Source of the DNA: Cryptomeria japonica
Taxonomy: Eukaryota; Streptophyta; Pinopsida; Cupressales; Cupressaceae
Length of the DNA stretch: 64,000 nt
Assembly: GCF_030272615.1 (NCBI RefSeq)
Contig: NC_081411.1
Location: 831,068,160-831,132,159, forward strand
Direction of reading: 5' to 3'
Made by a program: the position numbers and the translations under genes. The notes below the pieces were generated by a model that saw nothing but the letters and a program-made list of their open reading frames with translations, was not told where the DNA came from and made no database searches. Below, in pieces: positions 10,765-21,495 of the stretch (the stretch's first letter is position 1; each line of letters opens with the position of its first letter).

Positions 10765-12406
10765 TGTAGCATCGTAAATTGTACGCACTCGCTAGGGTGG
10801 TACAATTTCACACCTAGTTTAGCACCCGCCTTAGTGCATTTTACATTTTGCATTGCATTTCTCCTTTAGCACTTAATTAATCAAATTAATTAGGTCGAAG
10901 GTTCTATTTCATCATCCTCTACATCATAAAGTTGGGCCCTTTCATTAAAGTGTGCCCTTTTCATTTTATTCCTCCAATACATCACTCAATCAAAAACCCT
11001 AATTAAGTCCTATTTTGAACCTGGGGGCTTGGTTTTGGGGGTCAAAACATCTCGAAATCACCTGTAACTTCGGGATTCTCTCTAAAATCATCATATCCGA
11101 CGGCCCTGAAAATTTGGTGAAAAGTTGTCGGGACCGTGGCGCCCGGAGTGCACATGGTCCCGGACATTTTTCCCGAAATTTTAGGAGCACAATCCAATCA
11201 TAAAATAAAGCTTAACCCCAAGAAATTGGTGGGAAATTCAATCTCTAGGTTGGCCAAAAGACGAAATTATGACCTAGGGTTTCCTACATAAGAGCTCTCT
11301 TTCCTTACTTGAGGGGATCCGGATTTTTGTTTTCAGGAACCTCATATGCAGCGAAAGAGTAGATCTTTGAAGACTTCAACACCATTCAACATCCTCTATC
11401 AAGCATTCATCAATTTCATTCATTCACTTAGGGCTTGGAAGGCATTGAAGAACAATAGGAGATTACTGACTGAAGATTGGCTTGTACCCCTCCCTTGGGG
11501 GTTGGGTATGATTTCATGTTGTTTTCATGTCTTTGCATAAGCTTCAATATATCCTTTATTCATGCTTTAGATCACTTTGCATCTTGATTTAGAGCATTTA
11601 CATTGTCATTTACAAGCAATTAGGGTTTACTTTCTAGGTTGCTCTAGTTTGCTTTCTTGCATTTTAGGACCTTGCACACACACTAGGTCTGCACACATAA
11701 TACATTTTACAAAACAAATTGGCTATTCATGGAGGTGGAAATCACCGAAGCGGGGGTTTGACTAAGGCAAAACCCTATATAGCCGCCCATACACCCCTTT
11801 TCAGATATCAGTGCAGGTTTCGGGACTCGGACGACGCCGCAGGATACAGATCCGGAGAGAACAGGTCGAGACAGCACTCTGCATCAAATTGCAGAGCAAG
11901 AGACTGGGATAGGGGCGTTGGGCGCCCTGGTCCTGCCAGGACAGGGGCGCTGGGCGCCCTGGTCCTCCGGACAGACAGCATTTCCGACAGTTTCCGACAG
12001 TGTTCCAGAGTGCAAAACAACAATTTCAGGTGCAGTTTTCATGACAGAATTAGGACAGTGGCGCCCGCGCCCCCGTCCCGAACATTTTCAGTCCGATTTT
12101 GACTCCGGGTACATATCTGCATTCTTATTTCATCCTTGTATTTACAGCTGTTCATTGTTTAATCTTAATTCTGCAATCTTGTTAGTAGTTCATACTTGCA
12201 TCTTGGGATTAGGGTTTGAACTTGCATCATTTGATCTTCCAATTTCAACAAGGGAATAGAAATCCTAATAGATATCCCGTGGCTCTCTCTTTCACAAAAA
12301 GAAGTAGCCAATTGTGTGATATCTCTAGGCTCTTTCGTATTCCGTAATGTTTGTCAAAAGGTAGGATTAGGGCATGTTAACCTAGTCTCGCTTTTTCCCC
12401 TACACA
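10765..12406 (+). mobile_element. family-A solo LTR nested in the gypsy 5' LTR
   Basis: Starts TGTAGCATCGTAAATTG and ends CCCCTACACA, with 5-bp duplication CTATC on both sides (10760-10764 and 12407-12411). It is 1642 bases long and has no coding domain; open frames near 11719-12259 arise from its GC-rich block and are not credible genes. The reverse-oriented relative at 17575-19227 is similar over its whole length. With no internal region, the simplest reading is a solo LTR left by recombination between two LTRs. Confidence 0.9.
11911..11970. repeat. GC-rich 32-bp direct repeat inside family-A LTR
   Basis: AGGGGCG(T/C)TGGGCGCCCTGG followed by TCCT occurs twice with a 32-base period, and the core GGGCGCCC is palindromic. 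Similar but rearranged motifs occur at 18016-18095 in the other family-A copy, on the opposite strand. This is the most GC-rich patch in an AT-rich window. Confidence 0.75.
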
Positions 12407-13362
12407 CTATCATCACTATTGGAGGCAAATTGAAGTGACCAGGTGTTGCCATTGTTCACAGCTACAGACATAGAACCCCATGATTTTATTCATTCTATCT
12501 CCTAGGTGCATTGATTTTGACTTGTATTGACTCCTAAATTCAGAAGAGGGAAAGGCAATGCCATTGGAGGAGTTTGCAAGGTTATTAAGAGTCCATTTGA
12601 TGTGAATTCAAAGATTTGATCTGAGGAAAATCATGGGCACCTGAACCCTCGATTTTGGTCATTCGTTACTTGAGATAGCTTGGAGATCCCTTTGGGAATA
12701 AGGTGTCGTCTTCTAGATGAGAGTTTAGTCAGTTTGGAGGAATAATACTCTATAGACAATAGATCTACAGACCTTCATCAGCAACAATAGGGACGTCACA
12801 TACTGGTTTTTGGTCTTACGCACTAGGGCCTTCATCATTGAAGATCTTCATCAGCTACACTTTACCAGGTTCCTCATTTCTTATTTCATTTGTATGTAGT
12901 GGTAAAAGTGTGAGTTTATATCAGGTCTAAGTCCTCAGAAGTCTGTGATCTAGTCCATGTAAGTCAATCCATTGTCTTCAGAAATCTGAAAACTAGACCC
13001 TGGTGAAATCAGTCTATATTGTGGTTCTTCAACAACATATTGTAATGGTCTTAAATGAGAATTGAATTAGATTTGGGGACTACATCTTTTGGATAGTATT
13101 CTGAGAATGTCTGGTAAGTGTTTGACTTAATGACAACAAGAAGTTATGAGCCCATTTTGCCTTGTTATGTCATGGTTATTGTTTACAATTATTTCTATGA
13201 CATTGTTGAGGCTCATCTTTCATTAAAATTATCTTAGATTGTCCTTGGAGTCTTACTGAAATTGCTAACAACAGATTAGACCATAATAGTCAAGTGTTTG
13301 ATGAAATGTTTAAGTGAGAAAACATTAGGATTACATATCAGAACTTAGCAGAGACATTACAG

Positions 13363-13374
13363 TGGTATCAGAGC
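13363..13374 (+). promoter_or_regulatory. primer binding site (initiator Met tRNA type)
   Basis: TGGTATCAGAGC begins two bases after the 5' LTR end. This is the standard plant LTR-element sequence complementary to the 3' end of initiator methionine tRNA, where minus-strand DNA synthesis starts. Confidence 0.92.
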
Positions 13375-13504
13375 TTTCATATTGTCATCCTATGATAAAA
13401 AATTAGTGAATGAGTGCAAGGGAAGTAAGGTACTATAACAAGGAATAATAGAGACAACGGTACCAAAACCCACAGGTACCTGACATAGACACATTATCAA
13501 CAAC

Positions 13505-14764
13505 ATTGAGGGAAAGAGACACTGGAAGAATGACAAAAGATTATAAAGATGCTCGGATAGAAAGGAAGTTTGACGCCATGTTGGATATGATGTCAAGATT
13601 ATTGGGCAAAATGGAGTTGTGGTCAAACAACAACACTAATTACCAAAGAAATGAAGTTAAGCACAACGGAAGCAATGAAAACATCAGAAATATTGAAGGA
13701 GTTAGATCTATCCAAAGGACTTCTACTAGAGGATCAGCCTCTAGACCACTCTTCCCCACCTTCACACCAAGGAAGACCCTCCTGCAGTTGTTGCTACCAC
13801 ATTTGGAGATGAAGCAAGGCAAGCTTACCAGGAGTATACTATATAACCCGTTGATTTGAAGGACCAGTGGACCTTTGATCAATACATGAATCAAAGGAAT
13901 AGGAGAGGAGGGGCTAGAAATGATCATTTTGTCCTGAGAAATGATTATCAACAAACACTTGGTAAGATCACAATGCCTTATTATGATGGAAGCAATAAAT
14001 GTACAACTAGGTCTTGGGTTCAAAAACTTGGTAACTATCTATCATCAAGACCTATGTCGGAGAAAGATGCAATAAGGTTTGTCACCTTACACTTGGAAGG
14101 GGTTGCCCATGAGTGGTGGTACCATGGTTTGATCACACTTGGACACAATCTCATTACCACTTATGTTGAGTTTACTATTAAGTTGATTGAAAGGTTTGAT
14201 GTTAAGGATCCTGAAGTTATCTTTCAGGATTTGGCACAATTGAAGCAACATGGGACTCTTGATGCTTATGTTGTTGATTTTCAGAGATTGTCAGTTATGG
14301 TGCCTAGCATTAGTGAAAGGAGGTTGGTTGTATTGTTCATAGAGGGATTAATGGAGCCACTTAGAGGCTGGTTGAAAGCCTTTGACCTGCCTACATCACA
14401 GGAAGCAATGAAGAAAGAAAGAAGCGTGGATTTCCCAGCACCTAAAAACAAAAGTTATCATAAGGAAACACCTTCTACCAGCCAAGAGAATCCTCAACAA
14501 CTTGTTGAAAAGAAAAAGAAATCAACACCTATGATGGATGAGGAAACATGCGAAGATCTCGGGAGAAGGAAATTATGCTTTTGGTGCAAGGAGTCATACA
14601 ATGGAGAGCATGATTGCCCTTTGAGACCTAAGGGTGAGGCAAATCGTGCAATGTGGGTATCTTATGAGGATCTTGATTCTGAAAATTTAGATCAATCAGC
14701 TACTTCAAGAGGATTTGAGTCAGATGGGAATCTTTCTCCTATGGCCTTGTTTGTTGACGAGTAG
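13505..14764 (+). pseudogene. gag of the gypsy element (one frameshift)
   Basis: Gag forms the cytoplasmic particle that packages element RNA. The N-terminal part (13506 to about 13800) is in one frame, with a Met-rich helical segment ERKFDAMLDMMSRLLGKMEL. The main part (about 13856-14764) is in another, so at least one frameshift separates them. The retrotransposon gag core is clear: WVQKLGNYLSSRPMSEKDAI, LEGVAHEWWYHGL, LAQLKQHGTLDAYVVDFQRL and FIEGLMEPLRGWL. A zinc knuckle of the form C-X2-C-X7-H-X-C (CFWCKESYNGEHDC) follows, as in Del/Tekay-like gag. The frame stops at 14762-14764 just before the protease. The first true ATG of the product is uncertain; the usual start near the N-terminal segment is assumed. 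Confidence 0.85.
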
Positions 14765-15430
14765 GATGAGATTACTTTCAGGTTCCAAGGAGCAGTCAAT
14801 GGGTAGCATTTCATTACACTCTTAGGCATTGGAGCATCACACAATTTTATTGATGAGGGATATGTGACTAGATGCAGGTTGTAGACAGAGGACTTCAGCG
14901 AATTTAGAGTTAGAGTTGCAGATGGTTATACCCTCATGTGCACCAAACAGATAGGTGATCTTACTTTGTAATCGAATGATTATGAGTTGCAAGTTGATTT
15001 CTATGTAGTTAACATGGGTGCAGTGGATGTAGTCTTGGGCATGAAATGGCTCCAAGACATTGGAGTATTTACCCTTAATGTGCCTAAGATGGAAATGAAG
15101 TTTGAATTAAATAATAAGACTCATGTATTGAGGGGAATTATAGATGGAAGCTTACATTCTATGTCTCTTTGTAGAGGGAAAAGTAGGAAAAGGGATCATG
15201 TGATTATGCCGAAGAAGCTTGAGTTTATGCATAATCCCTTGTTTGAGATTAATACTACTTGGCTATTAGACAATCCACTCTATGATTGGGATGTGGATCA
15301 TTCTACTGATAGTAATGATGGGGATTATTCTCCTAGTGTATCTGGACTTCACACAGGTTCCCCACAAGAAAATTCAAACGTATATAGTGAGGAGTCTCTA
15401 CAGTGTCACTTGGGATCCTCATGTACATAA
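14765..15430 (+). pseudogene. aspartic protease and trailing region of the gypsy element, inactivated
   Basis: The retroviral-type aspartic protease matures the gag products. The fold is recognisable: the active-site turn reads LGIGASHNFID at about 14823-14855 instead of the usual D-(S/T)-G-A-S, so the catalytic Asp is lost. The flap-side frame follows, and then DVVLGMKWLQDIGVFTLNVP at about 15024-15083. In-frame stops at 14762, near 14802, at 14881 and near 14969 break it. After the protease the frame continues about 110 residues (to 15430) as an acidic Ser/Asp-rich tail with no reverse-transcriptase motif. Directly after it come the purine-rich stretch and the 3' LTR. Confidence 0.75.
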
Positions 15431-15711
15431 CTTTCTTCAGATACATAATTTAGGACCACAGGTAGTGGATGGTTTATTTGATCAATCAATTACAGCAAAG
15501 ATTCGGCTACTTGGTTTGCCACTTTATGAGACTTGTATTCCTATAGCACATGATGAGGTTGTTGATTTTATTCAGTGGATTCAAGTGATATTGAAGCGGT
15601 TGTGTGGTGTTCACATGGACATTACATAGAGTTTTTTGTGGGATCTAGGTGGGGGAAGAGTTCCTTGCCGCTGTGATTGCTTAGGGACAAGCAATTTCAG
15701 GAGGAGCAGAT
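15431..15711. other. untranslated 3' end of the gypsy internal region
   Basis: No integrase or reverse-transcriptase motif. Purine-rich patches GGTGGGGGAAGAG (about 15648) and AGGAGGAGCAGA immediately before the LTR are candidate polypurine tracts for plus-strand priming. Confidence 0.55.
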
Positions 15712-16613
15712 TGTAATGTCCTCAATTTTAGCCCAGAATTATTTGAGCAGAAATAAGGAGGAAATTTATTTAATTTAATATTATATTAAGTTGTCTCATT
15801 ATATTTATTTAAATCACACATGAGATGACTTTATATTTTATTAAATTAATAAAGTGACTAAAGTATTAAAAAAAATTAAAGTCACTTAAAAATAATAAAG
15901 TGTACCTACCCTCTTCTAGAAGGTGATTGTGATGTGTTATGTAATGAATAAATAGAAGAGGGGAAACACATGTTGGGCATGAGTTGTTTATGTTATCTCT
16001 TGTTGAGTTGTGGAGACACGTGTTTTCTACATAAGGTCTTGGGGAACGATACCTCCCTATTGGTTAGCATAACTGAGGGGGTGAAAGATCCTTCGAAGGG
16101 TTGAGAAGAGAGTGGGAAGCATTTAGCTTTCCATATTGAGCATAAGGTGTTTTTTGATATCAGATCATAGTAGTGCTTCAGACTTGCATATTTGAAGATA
16201 CATTTGAGAGATGGTGAAAGCACCCATTGGACATTATTAGATAGCAAATTCATTTGGCATTTAGGCGATATCTATCATCACCATTGGAGGCAAATTGAAG
16301 TGACCAGGTGTTGCCATTGTTCACAATTGCAAAATTAGAACCTCATGACTTTATTCATTCTATATCCAAGGTGCATCGATTTTGACTTGTATTGACTCCT
16401 AAATTCATAGGAGGGACATGTGATTCCATTGGAGGAGTTTACAAGGTTATTAAGAGTCCATTTGATGTGAACTTGAAGATCTGATATGAGGAAAATCATG
16501 GGCACCTGAACCCTCGATTTTGGTCATTTGCTACTTGAGATATCTTGGAGATCCCTTTGGGAATAAGGCATTGTCTTATAGAGGAGAGTTTAGTCAGTTT
16601 GGAGGAATAATAT

Positions 16614-19421
16614 TGTTGGCATTTTTGTTGTTTATGTTGTGATTGTCATTGATGGACACACACTTGTATTGAGATCCCCTTTATGTGTATGAGCTTGTGC
16701 TCAACTGGTATTTGTTCCAACTGGTATGTTGTATTCTAGTCTTTAGACTAGTGGTGATTTTGCAGAATGTGTTTCCTGGTCTGAAGCGGCATGTCGACCC
16801 CAAGCGGTTCATTGATCCCAAGCGATATGAGGGAGCAAAGCGGCACAACACATTCTTACCAGTCTTCATTTTTGTCAAACCAGCAACCGGTATTTTGTAT
16901 GAATTGGTAATACTCTGTGATGAGTTACCAACTGGCATTTTATGATGAGTTACCAATCCACCGATTGTTTGACGGTGCCAACACATTGACGGTGCTTTTT
17001 GTGTCATGTTACTAAGTATGTCTAGATTCATTGAACCTAGGAAATTGTAATGTAATCCTATTGGACCGACATGAAATCAGATTCCTTTAAAAGGACATCA
17101 TGTCTAGGGTTTTAGAAGGTTGCTGAAAGGGTTAATGTTGAGCTAGGGTTTATGGTGGAAGTTGAGAATGATCTTATCTGTGAAGATCAAGTTGTAACTA
17201 TGAGAGAGATAGAGAAGACTGAAGTAATGTTGGAATGCATTAACTGTGAGCAATACTGGATCTAACCAAGCAGTTTGTGCTATCTGATAGATCAAACACT
17301 TGTTGATTACTCACATCTTTGACAAGTCTGTAGCCCTTAACCGGGTAGGCCTCAAAGCCTTTGTAAAATCCTCTAACAAGGTGGTTCACACATGTGAATC
17401 TAAAATCCTCTAACAAGGTAGTCTTTAATCGGACTTATCTCCTAACAGAGATCGAGATTCCTAACAGGATCTGTTCTGGTGAAGAACATTGTAAGACCTT
17501 AACCGGTCTGGTTTCTATTCTGCAGATAGTGACTTGTGAGTTCCATCTCACCGTGGTTTTTCCCAGTTGGGTTTTGTGTAGGAGAAAAAGTGATACTAAG
17601 CAAACAAGCCCTAATCTCACTTTCAACCACACACTTGTGGAATACGAAAGAGCCTAGAGATATCACACAATTGGCTACTTCTTTTTGTGGAAGAGAGAGC
17701 CACGGGATACCTATTAGGATTTCTATTCCTTTGTTGTAATTGAAAGATAAAGTGATGCAAGTTCAATTCCCAACCCCAAAGTGCAAGTATGAACTAATGA
17801 CAAGATTGCAGAATTGAATTTAAACAATGGAAAGCTATAAATACAAGGATAAGACAAGAATGCATATGCGTACCCAGAGTCAAAATCTGAGTGAAAATGT
17901 TCGGGACGGGGGCGCGGGCGCCACTGTCCTGATTCTACCCCTGAAACTGCTCCGAAAACTGTTGTTTTGCAACCTGAAAAGCTGTCGGAAATGCTGAAAA
18001 TGCTGTCTGTCAGGAGGACCAGGGCGCCCAGGGACCAGGGCGCTCAACGCCCCTGTCCTGGCAGGACCAGGGTGCCCCACGCCCCTGTCCTAGTCTTTTG
18101 CTCTGAAACTTGGTGTGGAGTGTTGTCTCGGCCTGCTTTTCCCGGATCTGCAACTTGCGGCGTCGTCTGAATCCCGAAATCTGCACTTATATCTAAAAAG
18201 TGTGGTGGGCGGCTATGTAGGGTTTTGCCTTAGTCAAACCCCCGCTTCGGTGATTTCCACCTCCACGAATAGCCAAGTTGTATTGTAAAATGTATTGTGT
18301 GTGCAGACCTAGTGTGTGTGCAAGGTCCTAAAATGCAAGAAAGCAAACTAGAGCAACCTAGAAAGTAAACCCTAATTGCTTGTAAATGATAATGTAAATG
18401 TTCTAAATCAAGATGCAAAGTGGTCTAAAGCATGAATAAAGGATATATTGAAGCTTATGCAAAGACATGAAAACAACATGAAATCATACCCAACCCTCAA
18501 GGGAGGAGTACAAGCCAATCTTTAGTCGGTAATCTCCTATTGTTCTTCAATGTCTCCCAAGCCCTAAATGAATGAAATTGATGAATGCTTGATGGATGGA
18601 TGTTGAATGTTATTGAAGTCTTCAAAGATCTGCTCTTTCGCTGCATAGAAGGTCCTCGAAAGCCAAAATTCGGATCCTTTCAAATGAAGGAAGAGAGCTC
18701 TTATATATGAAACCCTAGGTCTTAATTTCAACTTTTGGCCGACCTAGAGATTGAATCTCCCGCCAATTTCTTGAGGTTAAGCTTTATTTTATGATTGGAT
18801 CGCGCTCCTAAAATTTCGGAAAAAATGTCTGGGACCATGTGCACTCCGGGCGCCATGGTCCCGACAACTTTTCACCAAATTTTCAGGGCCGTCGGATATG
18901 ATGATTTTAGAGAGAATCCCGAAGTTACAGGTGATTTCGAGATGTTTTGACCCCCGAAATCAAGCCCCCAATCTCGAAATAGGACCTAATTAGGGTTTTT
19001 GATTAAATGATGTATTGGAAGAATAAAATGAAAAGGGCAACCTTTAATGAAAGGGCCCAACTTTATGATATGGAAGATGCTGAAATTGAACCTTAGACCT
19101 AATTAATTTGATTAATTAAGTGCTAAAGGGGAAATGTAATGCAAAATGCAAAATGCGCCAAGGCGGGTGCTAAACTAGGTGTGAAATTGTACCACCCTAG
19201 CAAGTGCGTACAATTTACGACGCTACAGGTTTCCACGTCAAATATCTTGTGTTATGGTTGTATTGGTTTTGTGGGTGAATGCTTTATTCGCATTTTGGTT
19301 TGCATGTGTGGTAACCGGTTTGACTGTTAGATTGCTTTACCGGTTTATCTTTAGACTGTGTAAGTGTTTTAGTGCGGAAATTTTTGGCATACTAATTCAC
19401 CCCCCCTCTTAGTATTCATCA
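16614..19421 (+). mobile_element. copia-type solo LTR nested in the gypsy 3' LTR
   Basis: Starts TGTTGGCATTTTTG and ends CTCTTAGTATTCATCA, with near-perfect target duplication AATAT (16609-16613) / AATAC (19422-19426). The uninterrupted 5' LTR of the host element near 12740 confirms both edges. It holds hallmark plant copia LTR blocks: TTTTTCCCAGTTGGGTTT, then (after the nested insert) TCCACGTCAAATATC, and close to the end AATTCACCCCCCCTCTTAG. The same blocks occur in the copia LTR at 55469-56948, though overall the two differ. A family-A LTR sits inside at 17575-19227. Without it the LTR is about 1.15 kb. Confidence 0.85.
17575..19227 (-). mobile_element. second family-A solo LTR, reverse orientation, nested three deep
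   Basis: On the plus strand it starts TGTGTAGGAGAAAAAGTG and ends ACGACGCTACA; these are reverse complements of the ends of the 10765-12406 copy. Target duplication is GGTTT (17570-17574 and 19228-19232). Length is 1653 bases. It landed inside the conserved GTTGGGTTTCCACGT block of the copia LTR. Small open frames at 17880-18170 and 18230-18418 are inside this LTR and are not genes. Confidence 0.9.
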
Positions 19422-20043
19422 AATACACCATAGACAACAGATCTACAGACCTTCATTAGTAGCAATAGGGATGACACATACTGGTTTTTGGTCTTACACA
19501 CTAGGGCCTTCATCATTGAAGATCTTCATCACCTACACTATACCAGGTTCCTCGTTTCTTATTTCATTTGTATGTAGTGGTAAAAGTGTGAATTTATATC
19601 AAGTCTAAGTCATCAGAAGTTTGTGATCTAGTCCATGTAAGTCAGTCCATTGTCTTCATAAATTTAAAACTAGACCCTTATGAAATCAGTCTATACCTTG
19701 GTTCTTCAACAACATATTGTAATGGTCTTGAATGAGAATTGAATTAGATTTGAGGATGGCATCTTTTGGATAGTATTCTAAGAATGTCTGCTAAGTGTTT
19801 GACTTAATGACAACAAGAAGTTATGAGCCCATTTTGCCTTGTTATGTTATGGTTATTGTTTACAATTATTTTTATGACATTGTTGAGGCTCATCTTTTAT
19901 TAAAATTGTCTTAGATTGTCCTTGGAGTCTAACTGAAATTGCGAACAACCTATTAGACCATAATACTCAAGTGTTTGATGAAATGTTTAAGTGAGAAAAC
20001 ATTAGGATTTCATATCAAAACTTAGCTGTGACATTACATTTTT

Positions 20044-20450
20044 GGCTTGGTGTCCAGAACTCGAAGGAAAGGATTAATCGCTCTAGATAATGGAGTTGGA
20101 TGTCAAAGATCAATGGTGCTATGGAGTGAGGACATTCATTGTCATGTTCATTCACGGAGAGGGCTTCAAAGCTCGAAATGGTGATTGGCTACATGTGGCA
20201 AAGTACACTCCTCTTCTGCAACCCTTTTTGCTATAGAGGGACGAATGTGATAAAGAAGGCCATCATGCAAAAGCGTAAGTGGGATGGACGTTCTTGAAGG
20301 AATACCTGGTTGAGTGGGAGAAAGAGTTGAAAGCTATGAAAGCTATGAAAGAGGCTGGATGAATGCCACCTAGAAAGAGAATCAAGTTCAAAAAAAATGA
20401 TTATTGGGAGGTCCAATCGAAGAAAGTGAAGAAATAACCTCAAGGATAGT
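20044..20450 (+). pseudogene. possible coding remnant, unrecognised
   Basis: From about 20091 the plus strand reads MELDVKDQWCYGVRTFI and continues FIHGEGFKARNGDWLHVAKY before a TAG, then LKEYLVEWEKELKAMKAMK and PPRKRIKFKKNDYWEVQSKK with more stops. Composition (charged, Trp-containing, runs of over 40 codons) looks protein-coding rather than random. I recognise no family. It continues directly from DNA left of the gypsy insertion, so it might be the end of a degraded transposon or host gene. Confidence 0.3.
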
Positions 20451-21495
20451 ATGAATTTAGCTACTTTTTGTAAATTGAACTATAAATTTGGCATGTAGGT
20501 AGGAGGCCATGGAACTTTATGTAGTTTATATATAGTTAATTACAATAGTTGATGTTGATTGGGATGGGTAGGATGTGGTAGGGTTTGATCCTTGGAGTAT
20601 GAATTTTGTGCATTTCTATGGATCTTTATTCGTATTCATAAAACTATATATTTTTTTAATCTCCATTAATATAATACAAAACTATTTCACTTATCAAATA
20701 AAAAAAAACATAAGAACTAGACATAATAATCATGAAACATAAGAAACATATTATAATGAAAAAAATAGGTTAAAAAACCACATTATAATATATTTTAGAA
20801 ATAAAACAATCATCTTTCAATTATAAGATTAAATTTAAATCGCACATGTATATGAATTAGATGGACCAATTTAAATATTTATAAATTTTAAACATAAAGT
20901 TTTATATTGATTTTTATTTATTTATTTTAAAAACAAACTTGTACTCTTTTAATCTAAAATTACCTTTATTTTTATTTTTATTCTAAATGATAAATTATAC
21001 TGAATTTTGTATTTTTTATTTCACATTGTATCATGTCTCAAAAAGTACAACACTCTCTTATTTAATTGCTTTATGTTTTCTATGTTTTCTAATTGATTGT
21101 TGTTTTTTTGGTCTCAAGTCACTGTACTTTTTTTCATTTTCAATGTCTAGTTCTCATTTTATAGTTTTTGATGAGCTTGTTATTTTTTAGTTTCATTTTA
21201 TAATACAAAATTTAGTATTCTATTTAAAATGGAAAATTATGATGAGTAAAATAAGTTCAATTATGACAAGCTAATTGCTAATTTTAGAAAAATAATTATA
21301 GTTTATGTCGAGGTGATCTTATGACATATTTTATATATTTTACATTAGTTATGAAATAAATATATTAGCTTTAAGAGTTTACTAGAAGGACCTTTCGTTG
21401 TTGGGATTTTTTCTAATTGATAACATCATGATTATATAACCAAAACAATATACAAGCTAGTAAGGAATGTAGGATTACATAACTAGTAAACATAG
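20451..21495. other. AT-rich intergenic DNA
   Basis: Very AT-rich with no domain or repeat boundary recognised. The final CATAG (21491-21495) is the left target duplication of the following element. Confidence 0.55.

Larger units (their letters stand above)
10198..13361 (+). repeat. 5' LTR of the gypsy element (interrupted)
   Basis: Runs from TGTAATGTCCCC to GAGACATTACA. It is split at 10765-12406 by a solo LTR; the halves join as ...GATATCTATC|ATCACTATTGG..., which matches the uninterrupted 3' copy at about 16263-16290. LTRs carry the promoter and polyadenylation signals of the element. Confidence 0.92.
10198..20038 (+). mobile_element. non-autonomous Ty3/gypsy element carrying only gag and protease, with three nested LTR insertions
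   Basis: Two LTRs (10198-13361 and 15712-20038) share start TGTAATGTCC and end GACATTACA. After removal of nested insertions they are about 1517 and 1514 bases long. The element is flanked by the 5-bp duplication TTTTT (10193-10197 and 20039-20043). A tRNA-iMet-type primer binding site follows the 5' LTR directly. The internal region is only about 2.35 kb and holds a gag and a damaged protease; reverse transcriptase, RNase H and integrase are absent, so movement must have relied on a partner element. The gag resembles that of chromovirus-like (Del/Tekay-type) elements. Confidence 0.92.
15712..20038 (+). repeat. 3' LTR of the gypsy element (interrupted)
   Basis: From TGTAATGTCCTC to GTGACATTACA. 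It matches the 5' LTR closely apart from a copia-type solo LTR inserted at 16614-19421. TTTTT target duplication follows at 20039. Confidence 0.92.

Noticed and set aside
11719-12259. Open frames in the GC-rich part of the family-A LTR
   Set aside because: No domain, not conserved in frame in the second copy, and they lie inside a solo LTR.
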